A stretch of 7,720 nt of DNA from Hyphomicrobiales bacterium. GTDB lineage: Bacteria; Pseudomonadota; Alphaproteobacteria; Rhodobacterales; Rhodobacteraceae. The position numbers were made by a program, and so were the translations under genes. Below the pieces are notes generated by a model. That model was not told the origin of the DNA, searched no databases, and saw nothing but the letters and a program-made list of their open reading frames with translations. Numbering within the stretch: the first letter of the stretch is position 1; each line of letters begins with the position of its first letter. Shown in pieces: positions 1-5,861 of the stretch. The stretch is taken from positions 1 to 7,720 of the forward strand of contig PWLT01000443.1 in the NCBI GenBank assembly GCA_003558415.1. Direction: 5' to 3'.

Positions 1-13
1 AGCCTGTACCGTG

Positions 14-20
14 CCTCCTT
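14..20 (-). promoter_or_regulatory. Shine-Dalgarno-like motif downstream of repB
   Basis: On the minus strand, 22 bases after the repB stop codon, the sequence reads AAGGAGG preceded by a run of A. None of the 13 bases between it and the window edge forms ATG, GTG or TTG. It may serve a gene starting just outside the window (repC in a canonical repABC cassette), or it may be a chance match inside the repB-repC spacer, where repABC plasmids normally encode an antisense incompatibility RNA. Confidence 0.3.
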
Positions 21-42
21 TTTGTTGCTGCTCTGCCTCTCA

Positions 43-1035
43 TCATGTCTCGCGTCTCCAGCGATCATGAAGCTCATCGAGGACGTCCTGCGCACGGGCG
101 TCGAGCCACTGCGCAAAGGCATCGTCCACATCCGTAAGATCCAGCCTGAGCGCCCGGGCTGACCTCTTAATGGCGCCCGCAGGCGCGCCATCGATCAGAA
201 GGGGCGTCGCTTTCGGTCTCGGCTTCTTGCCAAGAGAAGGACCATTGGTCTTTTTCACATGGCGAACAATGGCTTCAAACGCCGCGACCGAAGGATCAAC
301 CTGGGGCTCCTCTTCGGCCTGTTCGCGTGCAGCCGCTTTGCCACGGGCATCACTCGCAACCCGGCAAAGCTCCTCCATACCCATGCCGGCATCGGAGAGT
401 TCCTTTGCCAGCGATTCCCATCTGGGGCGCCCGATGCCGTGAGCCGGTCCGATCGCTTGGGCCAAGGCAGTCCCGATCGCCTTGGCAACCGAGATCGACA
501 TCGACACCGCAGAACGGGTCGCATTCAGCACTTCGGCAATCTGAGCCTGCGAACCAAAGCCGCTGTCGAGAAGCTCCTGCGCGAAGAGGGCGCGTTCGAT
601 GTAGCTCAGGTCGCGCCTTCCAGTGTTTTCGGAAACCTGGGCGCGCAGCGCGGCTGTATCGTCCAGGTTCGCGATAAGCGTTCGCACCTTCTTGACCTTG
701 TCGGAGGCACGAATGGCCTCGAGACGGCGGCGTCCATAGACGAGGAGATAGCGATTGGTCTCGGTCGGGTGGCGCCTTACAAGAATGGGGACGGTCTGGC
801 CGTTCTGCTCGATCGACGCGCGCAGATCATGCACATCCTTGGGGTCGAGGCGATCCGAATACCTCTCGTCCTGGATCTCGACCGGATCGAGTTCCCAGAC
901 ATGGTGAGCATCCACAGCATCGCGCGCCGAGCGCAGCGCCCGATTACTTGACATCATGCTGCCCGGGGCAGGGGGTGTGCCCGCCGCTGCGAGACTGTCG
1001 AGCATGGACATGCGCTTCTTCTTGCTGTCGGTCAT
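43..1035 (-). CDS. repB: Plasmid partitioning protein RepB (ParB family)
   Basis: This is the centromere-binding ParB homologue of a repABC partition system. It binds parS sites and stimulates the RepA ATPase so that plasmid copies are pulled apart. With the ATG at 1035 it is 330 residues, usual for RepB. A basic N-terminus (KKKRMSMLDSLA, residues 5-16) resembles the RepA-contact region. The ParB nuclease-like domain lies at about 46-130 with the GRRRLEA box at 101-107. ENTGRRDLSYIERA (136-149) follows, then a helix-turn-helix at about 161-182 and the RepB-typical IGRPRW at 201-206. A longer reading from a TTG at 1047 is open, but the ATG at 1035 overlaps the repA stop as TGATG, the classic layout for translational coupling, so I prefer it. 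The reading frame is intact. The downstream partner repC would lie past the left edge. Confidence 0.93.
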   Translation of the reverse strand: MTDSKKKRMSMLDSLAAAGTPPAPGSMMSSNRALRSARDAVDAHHVWELDPVEIQDERYSDRLDPKDVHDLRASIEQNGQTVPILVRRHPTETNRYLLVYGRRRLEAIRASDKVKKVRTLIANLDDTAALRAQVSENTGRRDLSYIERALFAQELLDSGFGSQAQIAEVLNATRSAVSMSISVAKAIGTALAQAIGPAHGIGRPRWESLAKELSDAGMGMEELCRVASDARGKAAAREQAEEEPQVDPSVAAFEAIVRHVKKTNGPSLGKKPRPKATPLLIDGAPAGAIKRSARALRLDLTDVDDAFAQWLDARAQDVLDELHDRWRRET

Positions 1036-2219
1036 CAGCGCCCCCAAGTCTTCTGGATGAGCTGGGTAATCTCGTCGTTGACAGCATTCAGGCTTTCGAT
1101 TGCCCGGTCATAGGTCGTCCGAGTGAAGGCGCTCCGTTCGACCTCGTACAGGGTCTGCTTAGTCAGACCGGCATCCGAGATGGCCGTCGACTTGAGCATC
1201 GGAGCGTTCAGGACCTTGTCGCCATACATCGTCCTCAGGAAGGCGACGATACGGTTCTGTGGCGCGTCCGTCGGCTCGTAGCGGGTCAAGAGATAGCGCA
1301 TCCAGTCATGCGACATGTCGGCCCCACTGTCGGCGATGACGTCCATCAGGTCAGCGGTCATTCTGAGGAACTGGCTCATCGACATCACGTCGAGCATTTC
1401 CGGATGGATCGTCACGAGGACTCCCGTCGCGGCAGACAGCGCGGACATGGTCAGAAAGCCAAGCTGTGGCGGGCAGTCGATCACGACCACGTCGTAACGC
1501 TCATCGACCTGCGCCAGCGCCTCCTTCACGCGAAAGAAGAACAATCCCGCGTTGCCGCGAGAAAGTGCCCGCGGTGTCTCGTGCTCGAACTCCATGAGTT
1601 CAAGGTTGCCGGGAATCAGGTCGAGATTCGGGATGTAGGTCTTTCGAATAACCTCTGCGATCGGAACCGGGTCTTCATAACGGATCGCATCGTAGAACGT
1701 GCCACCATTCACCAAGTCGAACTCAGGCTGAACCCCATGTAGGGCCGTCAGCGAGGCCTGCGGATCAAGGTCGATCGCCAGGACACGGTACCCCTTGAGA
1801 GCCAACCGTTGAGCGAGATGCGCCGAGGAGGTCGTCTTTCCGGACCCACCCTTGAAGTTCATCACGCCGATGATCTGCAGATGATCGCCTGCGCGTCGAC
1901 CAGGCAAGTAGTCTCCGGGTTTGCGAGCGGTTTTCTCTAGCAGAACCCGCAGGTTATGGATGTCGTCAGCCGAGTAGTGCCGCCGGTTCCCCGATGAGAC
2001 TTCTGGCGATGGCCCCTTGCCATCCAAGTGGAGCTTTCTGAGGTATGAGTCGTTGACGCCCAACAGAGATGCAGCTTCCCCAGAGGTGAATTTGCGCATA
2101 GTCTTGGACGCATCCGGCGGAAACAGGCTCTCACGCTGCGAATGCAGTTGCGCCGCCAGCAACTCGGAGTGCTGACGGATCACGGCGTTCAGGTCTTCAT
2201 GTGTATCGGTTTTGCTCAT
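1035..2219 (-). CDS. repA: Plasmid partitioning protein RepA (ParA family ATPase)
   Basis: This is the Walker-type ATPase of the repABC partition complex; with RepB it segregates the plasmid and represses its own operon. The 394 residues match RepA length. Residues about 44-95 form a MerR/winged-helix-like N-terminal DNA-binding domain (FTSGEAASLLGV, NRRHYSADDI). The deviant Walker A motif KGGSGKTT is at 123-130 with the ParA signature lysine. Walker A' (VLAIDLDPQAS) is at 147-157 and Walker B (VVVIDCPPQLG) at 244-254. The C-terminal LKSTAISDAGLTKQTLYEV stretch is characteristic of RepA of repABC rather than of chromosomal ParA. A GAGGG motif lies just upstream of the ATG at 2219. It is the first gene of the minus-strand operon, and repB follows with overlapping stop and start codons. 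No odd features are seen. Confidence 0.95.
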   Translation of the reverse strand: MSKTDTHEDLNAVIRQHSELLAAQLHSQRESLFPPDASKTMRKFTSGEAASLLGVNDSYLRKLHLDGKGPSPEVSSGNRRHYSADDIHNLRVLLEKTARKPGDYLPGRRAGDHLQIIGVMNFKGGSGKTTSSAHLAQRLALKGYRVLAIDLDPQASLTALHGVQPEFDLVNGGTFYDAIRYEDPVPIAEVIRKTYIPNLDLIPGNLELMEFEHETPRALSRGNAGLFFFRVKEALAQVDERYDVVVIDCPPQLGFLTMSALSAATGVLVTIHPEMLDVMSMSQFLRMTADLMDVIADSGADMSHDWMRYLLTRYEPTDAPQNRIVAFLRTMYGDKVLNAPMLKSTAISDAGLTKQTLYEVERSAFTRTTYDRAIESLNAVNDEITQLIQKTWGR

Positions 2220-2243
2220 CTGCCCTCGCGCCCGCGTGCGTGT

Positions 2244-2279
2244 TCACGGATTTTGGCGTTTAGTCGCCCTTTTCCGTGA
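2244..2279 (-). promoter_or_regulatory. Two-step inverted repeat in the repA leader (candidate operator)
   Basis: Two perfect inverted repeats share one centre. The outer arms are TCACGGA (2244-2250) and TCCGTGA (2273-2279); the inner arms are GGCG (2255-2258) and CGCC (2265-2268). Each pair of arms is separated by a 4-base T-rich step, around a 6-base loop. It ends 25 bases upstream of the repA ATG. In characterised repABC plasmids a palindromic operator bound by RepA lies between the promoter and the repA start, so this is the natural candidate here. In RNA it would fold into two stems with an A-rich internal loop. A parS role is possible but less likely because the outer arms are far apart. 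Confidence 0.55.
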
Positions 2280-2308
2280 CTATTGCCGGAGGAGCCAGAT
2301 TCGTGCAA
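2279..2308 (-). promoter_or_regulatory. Possible repA promoter
   Basis: On the minus strand TTGCAC (2308-2303) and AATAGT (2284-2279) are 18 bases apart and resemble a -35/-10 pair (4 of 6 matches each). Transcription would begin inside or next to the two-step inverted repeat, which fits repression by RepA. The match is weak and rests mainly on position. Confidence 0.3.
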
Positions 2309-2325
2309 GCACTTTCTAAATCTGG
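2295..2325. repeat. Inverted repeat CCAGATT/AATCTGG with nested GTGC/GCAC
   Basis: Perfect 7-base arms at 2295-2301 and 2319-2325 enclose 17 bases. These contain a second small dyad, GTGC-AA-GCAC, at 2303-2312, with a different centre. The element overlaps the putative repA -35 box and lies between the divergent repA and toxin-antitoxin operons. It could bind a regulator or fold in RNA; its function is unknown. Confidence 0.4.
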
Positions 2326-2393
2326 TGTCAGCCGCTTCGTGACGCACAAGAGTCGCTTGGGTGCGAGGGCGGGCTTGTCCATGCAACCAGTCT

Positions 2394-2417
2394 GATATAC
2401 ATAGAAGGACGTATATC
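2394..2417 (+). promoter_or_regulatory. Promoter/operator of the toxin-antitoxin operon
   Basis: A perfect inverted repeat GATATAC (2394-2400) / GTATATC (2411-2417) with a 10-base spacer sits 16 bases ahead of the antitoxin ATG. The left arm contains a -10-like TATACA (2396-2401). A TTGTCC (2375-2380) upstream is a loose -35 match with short spacing. VapBC-type operons are usually repressed by the antitoxin-toxin complex bound to such a dyad over the promoter, so this is the likely autoregulatory site. An AGGAGGT ribosome-binding site follows at 2423-2429. Confidence 0.6.
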
Positions 2418-2433
2418 CACCCAGGAGGTCACG

Positions 2434-2661
2434 ATGCAGGTCGCAAAATGGGGCAACTCGCTGGCCGTCCGCTTGCCCGCTGAGCTTGTCCGGGAGCTTG
2501 GACTCAAGGAAGGCGATCAGATCGACCTGATCAAGGACGACGGCCAGATCAGGGTCCGTCGTCTTGCCCGTGCGGACGAGGTGCTGATGGGTCTGCGCCA
2601 CTTCCGGGGCAAGCTGCCTGCTACAGAACGGCTGAGCCGCGACGACGCGCATGAGCGCTGA
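2434..2661 (+). CDS. vapB: AbrB/MazE-type antitoxin of a VapBC-like module
   Basis: This is a 75-residue antitoxin that should neutralise the neighbouring PIN toxin and repress the operon. The N-terminal half is a swapped-hairpin AbrB/MazE/SpoVT domain: KWGNS (5-9), LAVRLPAELV (10-19) and LGLKEGDQIDL (22-32), the pattern of DNA-binding antitoxins such as VapB and MazE. The charged C-terminal tail (about 45-75, ending RDDAHER) is the segment that normally wraps the toxin active site. The start is fixed by an AGGAGGT Shine-Dalgarno with 4-base spacing. Its last 11 bases overlap the toxin gene, so the two are translationally coupled. The domain is shared by several antitoxin classes; the PIN partner is what makes it VapB. 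Confidence 0.9.
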   Translation: MQVAKWGNSLAVRLPAELVRELGLKEGDQIDLIKDDGQIRVRRLARADEVLMGLRHFRGKLPATERLSRDDAHER

Positions 2662-3046
2662 GTTCGCGGACACGAATGTCGTCCTTTACCTGCTCGACGA
2701 CGGCCCGAAGGCCGATCGGGCCGAGACCATCCTGGGGCAGGGGCCCCGGATCAGCGTTCAGGTGCTGAACGAGACGCTGGTAAACTGCTGCCGCAAAGCC
2801 GGCCTCAGCTGGGAGGAAGCAGGGGCGTTTCTTGAGGGCGTGCGCGCCTTGTGTCCCGTCGAAGACCTGACCCTTCAGACCCATGACGTCGGTCGCGCCT
2901 TGGCGGAACGTTACGGCTTCTCAGTCTACGATGCGATGATCGTGGCGAGCGCTTTGGTTGCCGGGTGTACCACGCTATGGAGCGAGGACATGCAAGATGG
3001 CCTGCTGGTGGAAGGCCAGCTTCGCATCGTCAACCCCTTTGCATGA
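2651..3046 (+). CDS. vapC: PIN-domain ribonuclease toxin (VapC-like)
   Basis: A 131-residue single-domain PIN protein, predicted to be a magnesium-dependent endoribonuclease that stops translation when the antitoxin is lost. The acidic active-site residues are in place: D7 in FADTNVVLYLLD, E41 in QVLNETLVN, D94 in YGFSVYDAMIVASA and D113 in LWSEDMQDG. The SxYDAMIVASA and TLWSEDMQDG motifs are typical of this family. The start codon overlaps the antitoxin end by 11 bases, and no other start gives a full PIN fold. Because it sits next to repAB, the natural reading is a plasmid addiction module. VapC enzymes often cut initiator tRNA or the sarcin-ricin loop, but the target here cannot be read from sequence. 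The gene looks intact. Confidence 0.9.
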   Translation: MSAEFADTNVVLYLLDDGPKADRAETILGQGPRISVQVLNETLVNCCRKAGLSWEEAGAFLEGVRALCPVEDLTLQTHDVGRALAERYGFSVYDAMIVASALVAGCTTLWSEDMQDGLLVEGQLRIVNPFA

Positions 3047-3080
3047 GCGGACAGCTTCTGCGCATAGCGCTGGCCACAGC

Positions 3081-3128
3081 CTTGTAATCCTTCCATGTCG
3101 TGGAGGATTTGCAAGGTAGTTCGACTAC
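3081..3128. terminator. Hairpins between convergent vapC and resolvase genes (possible bidirectional terminator)
   Basis: Two dyads fill the gap between the two convergent stop codons. The first (3081-3115) is an interrupted stem: CTTG/CAAG outside, AATCC/GGATT and TCCA/TGGA inside, with small bulges. The second is GTAGT-TCG-ACTAC (3116-3128), a perfect 5-base stem with a 3-base loop that includes the resolvase stop codon. Neither is followed by a clear T tract, so termination is inferred mostly from the convergent arrangement. Confidence 0.35.
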
Positions 3129-4009
3129 TCAAGCAGCCCCAGCCTCTCAGCCCGCTCTAGGAGCATCTTCACGGATGACGGCTGCCAGCTTGTCCGCCCG
3201 CGGGGTGTGCGCTCTCGCATCGCTTCCAGGCGGGTGCAGATCGCCTGAAGCGTGATGTCGGGATCCGCGCCCTTGATGGCGGCGACGATGGCGGGCAGAC
3301 GGTCGTCCGTCTCGCGGCGGCCGGCTCGGGCCAGCACAGTCTTGGGCAGGAAGCCGTCGCGGACATAGGCGTTGACGGCGCGCAGCAGGCGGCTTTGTGT
3401 CCACTGTCGCTCGCGGGGCAGGGGGCCGTTGACGATGTGCAGCACGTCTTCCCAGGCCATGTCGGGTCGCAGGCGGCGCACATGGGGCACCCAGTCCTGC
3501 GCCGTCTCGTTCAGCCGTTCCATGTAGCCGTCCTGCCGCGCCAACCGCACCTTGCGCAGCGCCGCAGGGTCGCGGGCGCGCAGGCCCGGGTTCCCGCCGA
3601 TCCGCCCCTTGGTGCGCGCCGAGGCCAGCCCCGCCTTGGTGCGTTCCCGGATCAGGGCGCGCTCGAACTCGGCAGCGGCGCCGAGAACTTGCAAGGTGAA
3701 CTTGCCCTGCGGCGAGGACGTATCGATCGGGTCCATCAGCGAGCGGAAGAAGGCGCCCTTCGCCTCCAGCCGCTCGATCACCTCCAGCAGGTGCGACAGC
3801 GACCGCGCCAGCCGGTCAATGCGCACGACGACCAGCGTGTCACCCTTGCCGATCCGCTCCAGCACCCGCGCCAGCACCGGCCGCGCGCGGTTCCCGCCCG
3901 AAGCCTGCTCCTCATGGATCTCGACGCAGCCCGCGGATTTCAGGGCCTGCGACTGGGGTAGGGGGGTCTGATCCTCGGTCGAGACGCGCGCGTAGCCGAT
4001 CAGGAGCAT
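3125..4009 (-). CDS. Serine recombinase (Tn3-type resolvase/invertase family) with long C-terminus
   Basis: This site-specific recombinase would cut and rejoin DNA at res-like sites through a serine-DNA bond; on plasmids such enzymes resolve multimers or transposon cointegrates. The 294 residues begin with IGYARVSTEDQ: Y6, R8 and the nucleophile S10 stand at the same positions as in gamma-delta resolvase. R63-x-D65-R66-x-x-R69-S70 matches the second arginine cluster, and GAAAEFERALIRERT (110-124) is the long E-helix. Classic resolvases stop near residue 185-200. Here residues 182-222 and 250-294 form two similar winged-helix-like segments. The ATG at 4009 is preferred over a TTG one codon upstream; no good ribosome-binding site is visible for either. 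No transposase gene is in the window. The catalytic domain is intact. Confidence 0.9.
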   Translation of the reverse strand: MLLIGYARVSTEDQTPLPQSQALKSAGCVEIHEEQASGGNRARPVLARVLERIGKGDTLVVVRIDRLARSLSHLLEVIERLEAKGAFFRSLMDPIDTSSPQGKFTLQVLGAAAEFERALIRERTKAGLASARTKGRIGGNPGLRARDPAALRKVRLARQDGYMERLNETAQDWVPHVRRLRPDMAWEDVLHIVNGPLPRERQWTQSRLLRAVNAYVRDGFLPKTVLARAGRRETDDRLPAIVAAIKGADPDITLQAICTRLEAMRERTPRGRTSWQPSSVKMLLERAERLGLLE

Positions 4010-4034
4010 CAAAACAGGCCGTTCGCAGTTTCAT

Positions 4035-4182
4035 ATAGCGCCACTAAACGACCGTTTGAAAGTGAATGCAAGGGCGTGTCCTGTGGCGTTGTTCGGTTGA
4101 AACCCCTTGGTTTCTACACAGCGAGTGCGACCAGAGAGCGCTCACCGACCATCGCGCGCGCGTGCTATACAAGTGGCGCTAT
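4035..4182. repeat. Dyad-rich spacer upstream of the resolvase, candidate res site
   Basis: A perfect 11-base inverted repeat, ATAGCGCCACT (4035-4045) and AGTGGCGCTAT (4172-4182), brackets 126 bases. The bracketed stretch contains smaller dyads: AAACG/CGTTT (4046-4057), GAAACC/GGTTTC (4099-4114) and the palindrome GAGCGCTC (4136-4143). It also has a (CG)n run at 4153-4162. Resolvases of this family act at sites of about 100-150 bp located next to their own gene and made of inverted half-sites, so position and size fit. No match to a known res consensus or transposon terminal repeat was recognised. Confidence 0.4.
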
Positions 4183-4210
4183 CACCTTCGGCAAAAACCC
4201 TTGGGTAATT

Positions 4211-4232
4211 TGCAGAATACCAGTATTTTGCA
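4211..4232. promoter_or_regulatory. 22-bp near-perfect dyad at the start of the HTH gene (candidate operator)
   Basis: TGCA (4211-4214) and AATAC (4216-4220) are mirrored by GTATT (4223-4227) and TGCA (4229-4232) about a 2-base centre; only one position per arm fails to pair. It ends 3 bases before the ATG at 4236. TTGGGT (4201-4206) and TATTTT (4224-4229) are 17 bases apart and would place the transcription start close to that ATG. This fits an operator overlapping the -10 box, perhaps for autorepression by the downstream winged-helix protein. Confidence 0.5.
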
Positions 4233-4235
4233 CAT

Positions 4236-5303
4236 ATGAAGCTGAAACGCCCTGTACTGTATGATGATCTTGACGATCACCCCGGCAATCCTGAGGGAGC
4301 CGAACAGATGTCCGAGGACGCCCTGTGGTCCCTGCCCGGCCCGATGGAGGAGGAGCTGGACTGTCTGCCGCCTGGCCCTCGGGCGGAACCAGGCGAAACC
4401 TCGGTCATTGCAGACTGGGTTCTGGCCGAGGCGGGGTGCGCGGCCCGCTTGGCACGGGTGGCGGGACGGCTCGGCGCACTGGATGATCGGCTGCGCCGTG
4501 GCCCGGAGGGATGGCGGCGCCGGCTTGCGCTGATCGAGGCTGCAGACCTTAGCTGGTTTGCGGGCGACAGGGTCGGCCCGGATCGCCTGGCCCTCTGGAT
4601 GTCCATGCGTCTGTCGGGCGTACAGGAGGATACCGCGGCGCTCTCGCGTGTCGGATGGGCCGTGCGGCGATTGACGGGTGGTCCGGGACCCGAGGCGAGT
4701 CTCGCAGTCTTCCTCAACCGCCGCGATCCCGAGAACATGGGAGATGAGGCCGAGCCTTTCGCCGACCGCGCGGGCGGGTGGTTGGATCTGATGACGGCCG
4801 CGCGTGACCTGCACCCGATCTCCCGCGCTGGCATGGGTTTCCACCTCTGGAGTGTCGCGGGTCTTGGCCAGCAAGCCGACCGGATGGAAGCAGCCGTCAC
4901 TGCGGCGCGGATCGCCGCAAGCGAGGGCAAGGGGGCCGTCTTCGCGCCGCTGGCCATGGGTGGGGGAGGGGGGTTGCGCGCCGCTGGCGCGCCGACCGAG
5001 CGACTGGTCCGGTGGCTCGCCGGTATGGAGAACGCTTGCCTGACCGCGATGCGCCACCTGGACGATATTGAGGCATGGTTGGCGCGGGCGGAAGCCGTGA
5101 TGACTCCGCTGTCGGGGAAAACACCGCCAGCCCTCCGCCTCGTGCTGACCGAGTGGCCGCTGCTCTCGGCCCCTATGGCCGAGGCCCTGACAGGTGCAAG
5201 CCGTGCGGCCGTTCAGCGCAACCTCGCGTGGATGGAGGAACAAGGTCTGATCCGCGAGGTGACGGGGCAGGGACGGTTTCGGATGTGGCGCGCCGCGAGC
5301 TGA
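4236..5303 (+). CDS. DUF1612/helix-turn-helix protein (RHE_PE00001-like)
   Basis: A 355-residue protein whose overall plan resembles the plasmid-borne RHE_PE00001 family: an N-terminal alpha-helical DUF1612-like region followed by a C-terminal winged helix. The supporting stretches are ARLARVAGRLGALDDRL (70-86), ADLSWFAGDRVGPDRLALW (103-121), the SGKTPPALRLVL segment (293-304), and EWPLLSAPMAEALTGAS through REVTGQGRFRMWRA (307-353) as the DNA-binding module. A glycine run lies at 242-246. The function of the family is not established; regulation of plasmid or mobile-element genes is a guess. No Shine-Dalgarno precedes the ATG at 4236. An in-frame ATG at 4308 (331 residues) has GGGAG at 4295-4299 and is a real alternative. 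It is divergent from the resolvase and shares a dyad-rich spacer with it. Confidence 0.75.
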   Translation: MKLKRPVLYDDLDDHPGNPEGAEQMSEDALWSLPGPMEEELDCLPPGPRAEPGETSVIADWVLAEAGCAARLARVAGRLGALDDRLRRGPEGWRRRLALIEAADLSWFAGDRVGPDRLALWMSMRLSGVQEDTAALSRVGWAVRRLTGGPGPEASLAVFLNRRDPENMGDEAEPFADRAGGWLDLMTAARDLHPISRAGMGFHLWSVAGLGQQADRMEAAVTAARIAASEGKGAVFAPLAMGGGGGLRAAGAPTERLVRWLAGMENACLTAMRHLDDIEAWLARAEAVMTPLSGKTPPALRLVLTEWPLLSAPMAEALTGASRAAVQRNLAWMEEQGLIREVTGQGRFRMWRAAS

Positions 5304-5532
5304 TCCAGCCAGCCAAGTCGTTGCAATCAGGCGGGGTCCATATACATCGCACATGTCCGGTCAAAAGGGCCAGTTCAGGTGGATGCGCGCTCAGTCTTTG
5401 AGGTGGTGCGCGGCTTCTTGCGCAGGCGCGACAAGCGCATCCGAGTGTCGACTTGCACCTGAAGCGGCAATCAGGGAACCTGTTCGCGCGGAGAGAGTTC
5501 GCCATTAAGCGCCAATGTATGAGGAGAATTCC
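5304..5532. other. Non-coding spacer between the HTH gene and the lipoprotein gene
   Basis: I see no credible gene here. The frame of the HTH gene stays open after its stop codon from 5304 to 5459, and the part from about 5379 (FEVVRGFLRRRDKRIRVST) reads like protein. However, it has no start codon of its own with a ribosome-binding site, and may be a remnant of a removed or decayed gene. No terminator is obvious after the HTH gene, and no clear promoter is visible ahead of the lipoprotein gene. Confidence 0.4.
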
Positions 5533-5808
5533 ATGACCAAGGGACTCGCAGCTGGTGTGTTCGTGACAGCGATGGCGCTGGCGGGCTGTGACCAGATGAC
5601 CCAGACGGAGCGCACGGTGGTTGGCGGTCTCGCCGGCGCCGCTGTCGGCCTGGTGACGGCCGACTTCCTGCGCGCCGATCCGAACTGGACGATCCTCGCG
5701 GTGATGGCCGGGGCGACCGCCGGCGCACTGGTCGCGCGCAACCAGCGGACCAACGAATGCGCCTACGCCGTCGGCGACGGCACCTATCGCGTGCGGCCCT
5801 GCCGCTGA
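5533..5808 (+). CDS. Small glycine-zipper lipoprotein
   Basis: A 91-residue predicted lipoprotein. The signal peptide MTKGLAAGVFVTAMALAGC ends in a lipobox LAG-C with the acylated cysteine at 19, so the mature protein of about 73 residues should be membrane-anchored. Aspartate at +2 (C-D-Q) would favour the inner membrane under the E. coli sorting rule, which may not hold in alphaproteobacteria. Two Gly/Ala-rich hydrophobic segments, VVGGLAGAAVGLV (about 29-41) and VMAGATAGALV (about 57-67), form a glycine-zipper pair like those of 17-kDa-antigen/YMGG-type envelope proteins. The tail has two cysteines (ECAYAVGDGTYRVRPC) that could form a disulfide. An ATG at 5515 is in frame, but the ATG at 5533 has GAGGAG at 5521-5526 with 6-base spacing and begins directly at the signal peptide. 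It appears to be a single-gene unit. Confidence 0.85.
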   Translation: MTKGLAAGVFVTAMALAGCDQMTQTERTVVGGLAGAAVGLVTADFLRADPNWTILAVMAGATAGALVARNQRTNECAYAVGDGTYRVRPCR

Positions 5809-5837
5809 GGCGCGGCAAGCTCGGAACAGGCTGAGAT

Positions 5838-5861
5838 GGCCGCCCGGACCTTCGGGCGGCC
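5838..5861 (+). terminator. GC-rich hairpin after the lipoprotein gene
   Basis: A perfect 9-base stem, GGCCGCCCG (5838-5846) and CGGGCGGCC (5853-5861), closes on a 6-base loop 29 bases after the lipoprotein stop. There is no T tract behind it, so it may be a non-canonical terminator or an mRNA 3' stabiliser. Confidence 0.55.

Noticed and set aside
259..951. 230-codon open frame on the plus strand opposite repB
   Set aside because: It is antisense to the well-supported repB, has no recognisable domain, and is the expected by-product of GC-biased codons.
948..1742. 264-codon plus-strand frame opposite repA
   Set aside because: It lies antisense to the conserved ParA ATPase motifs, is rich in R/H/C with no domain, and has no ribosome-binding site.
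2260..2673. 137-codon minus-strand frame across the promoter region and antitoxin gene
   Set aside because: It covers the toxin-antitoxin operator and is antisense to a clear AbrB-type antitoxin; no recognised family.
3395..3961. 188-codon plus-strand frame opposite the resolvase
   Set aside because: Antisense to the intact serine-recombinase catalytic domain; the composition is that of a shadow frame.
4153..4162. Alternating CG run as possible Z-DNA or tandem repeat
   Set aside because: Only ten bases long in GC-rich DNA; not distinguishable from chance.
4182..5354. 390-codon minus-strand frame opposite the HTH gene
   Set aside because: It is longer than the gene it opposes but has no domain, is rich in R/P/H/G, and the plus strand encodes the recognisable C-terminal winged helix.
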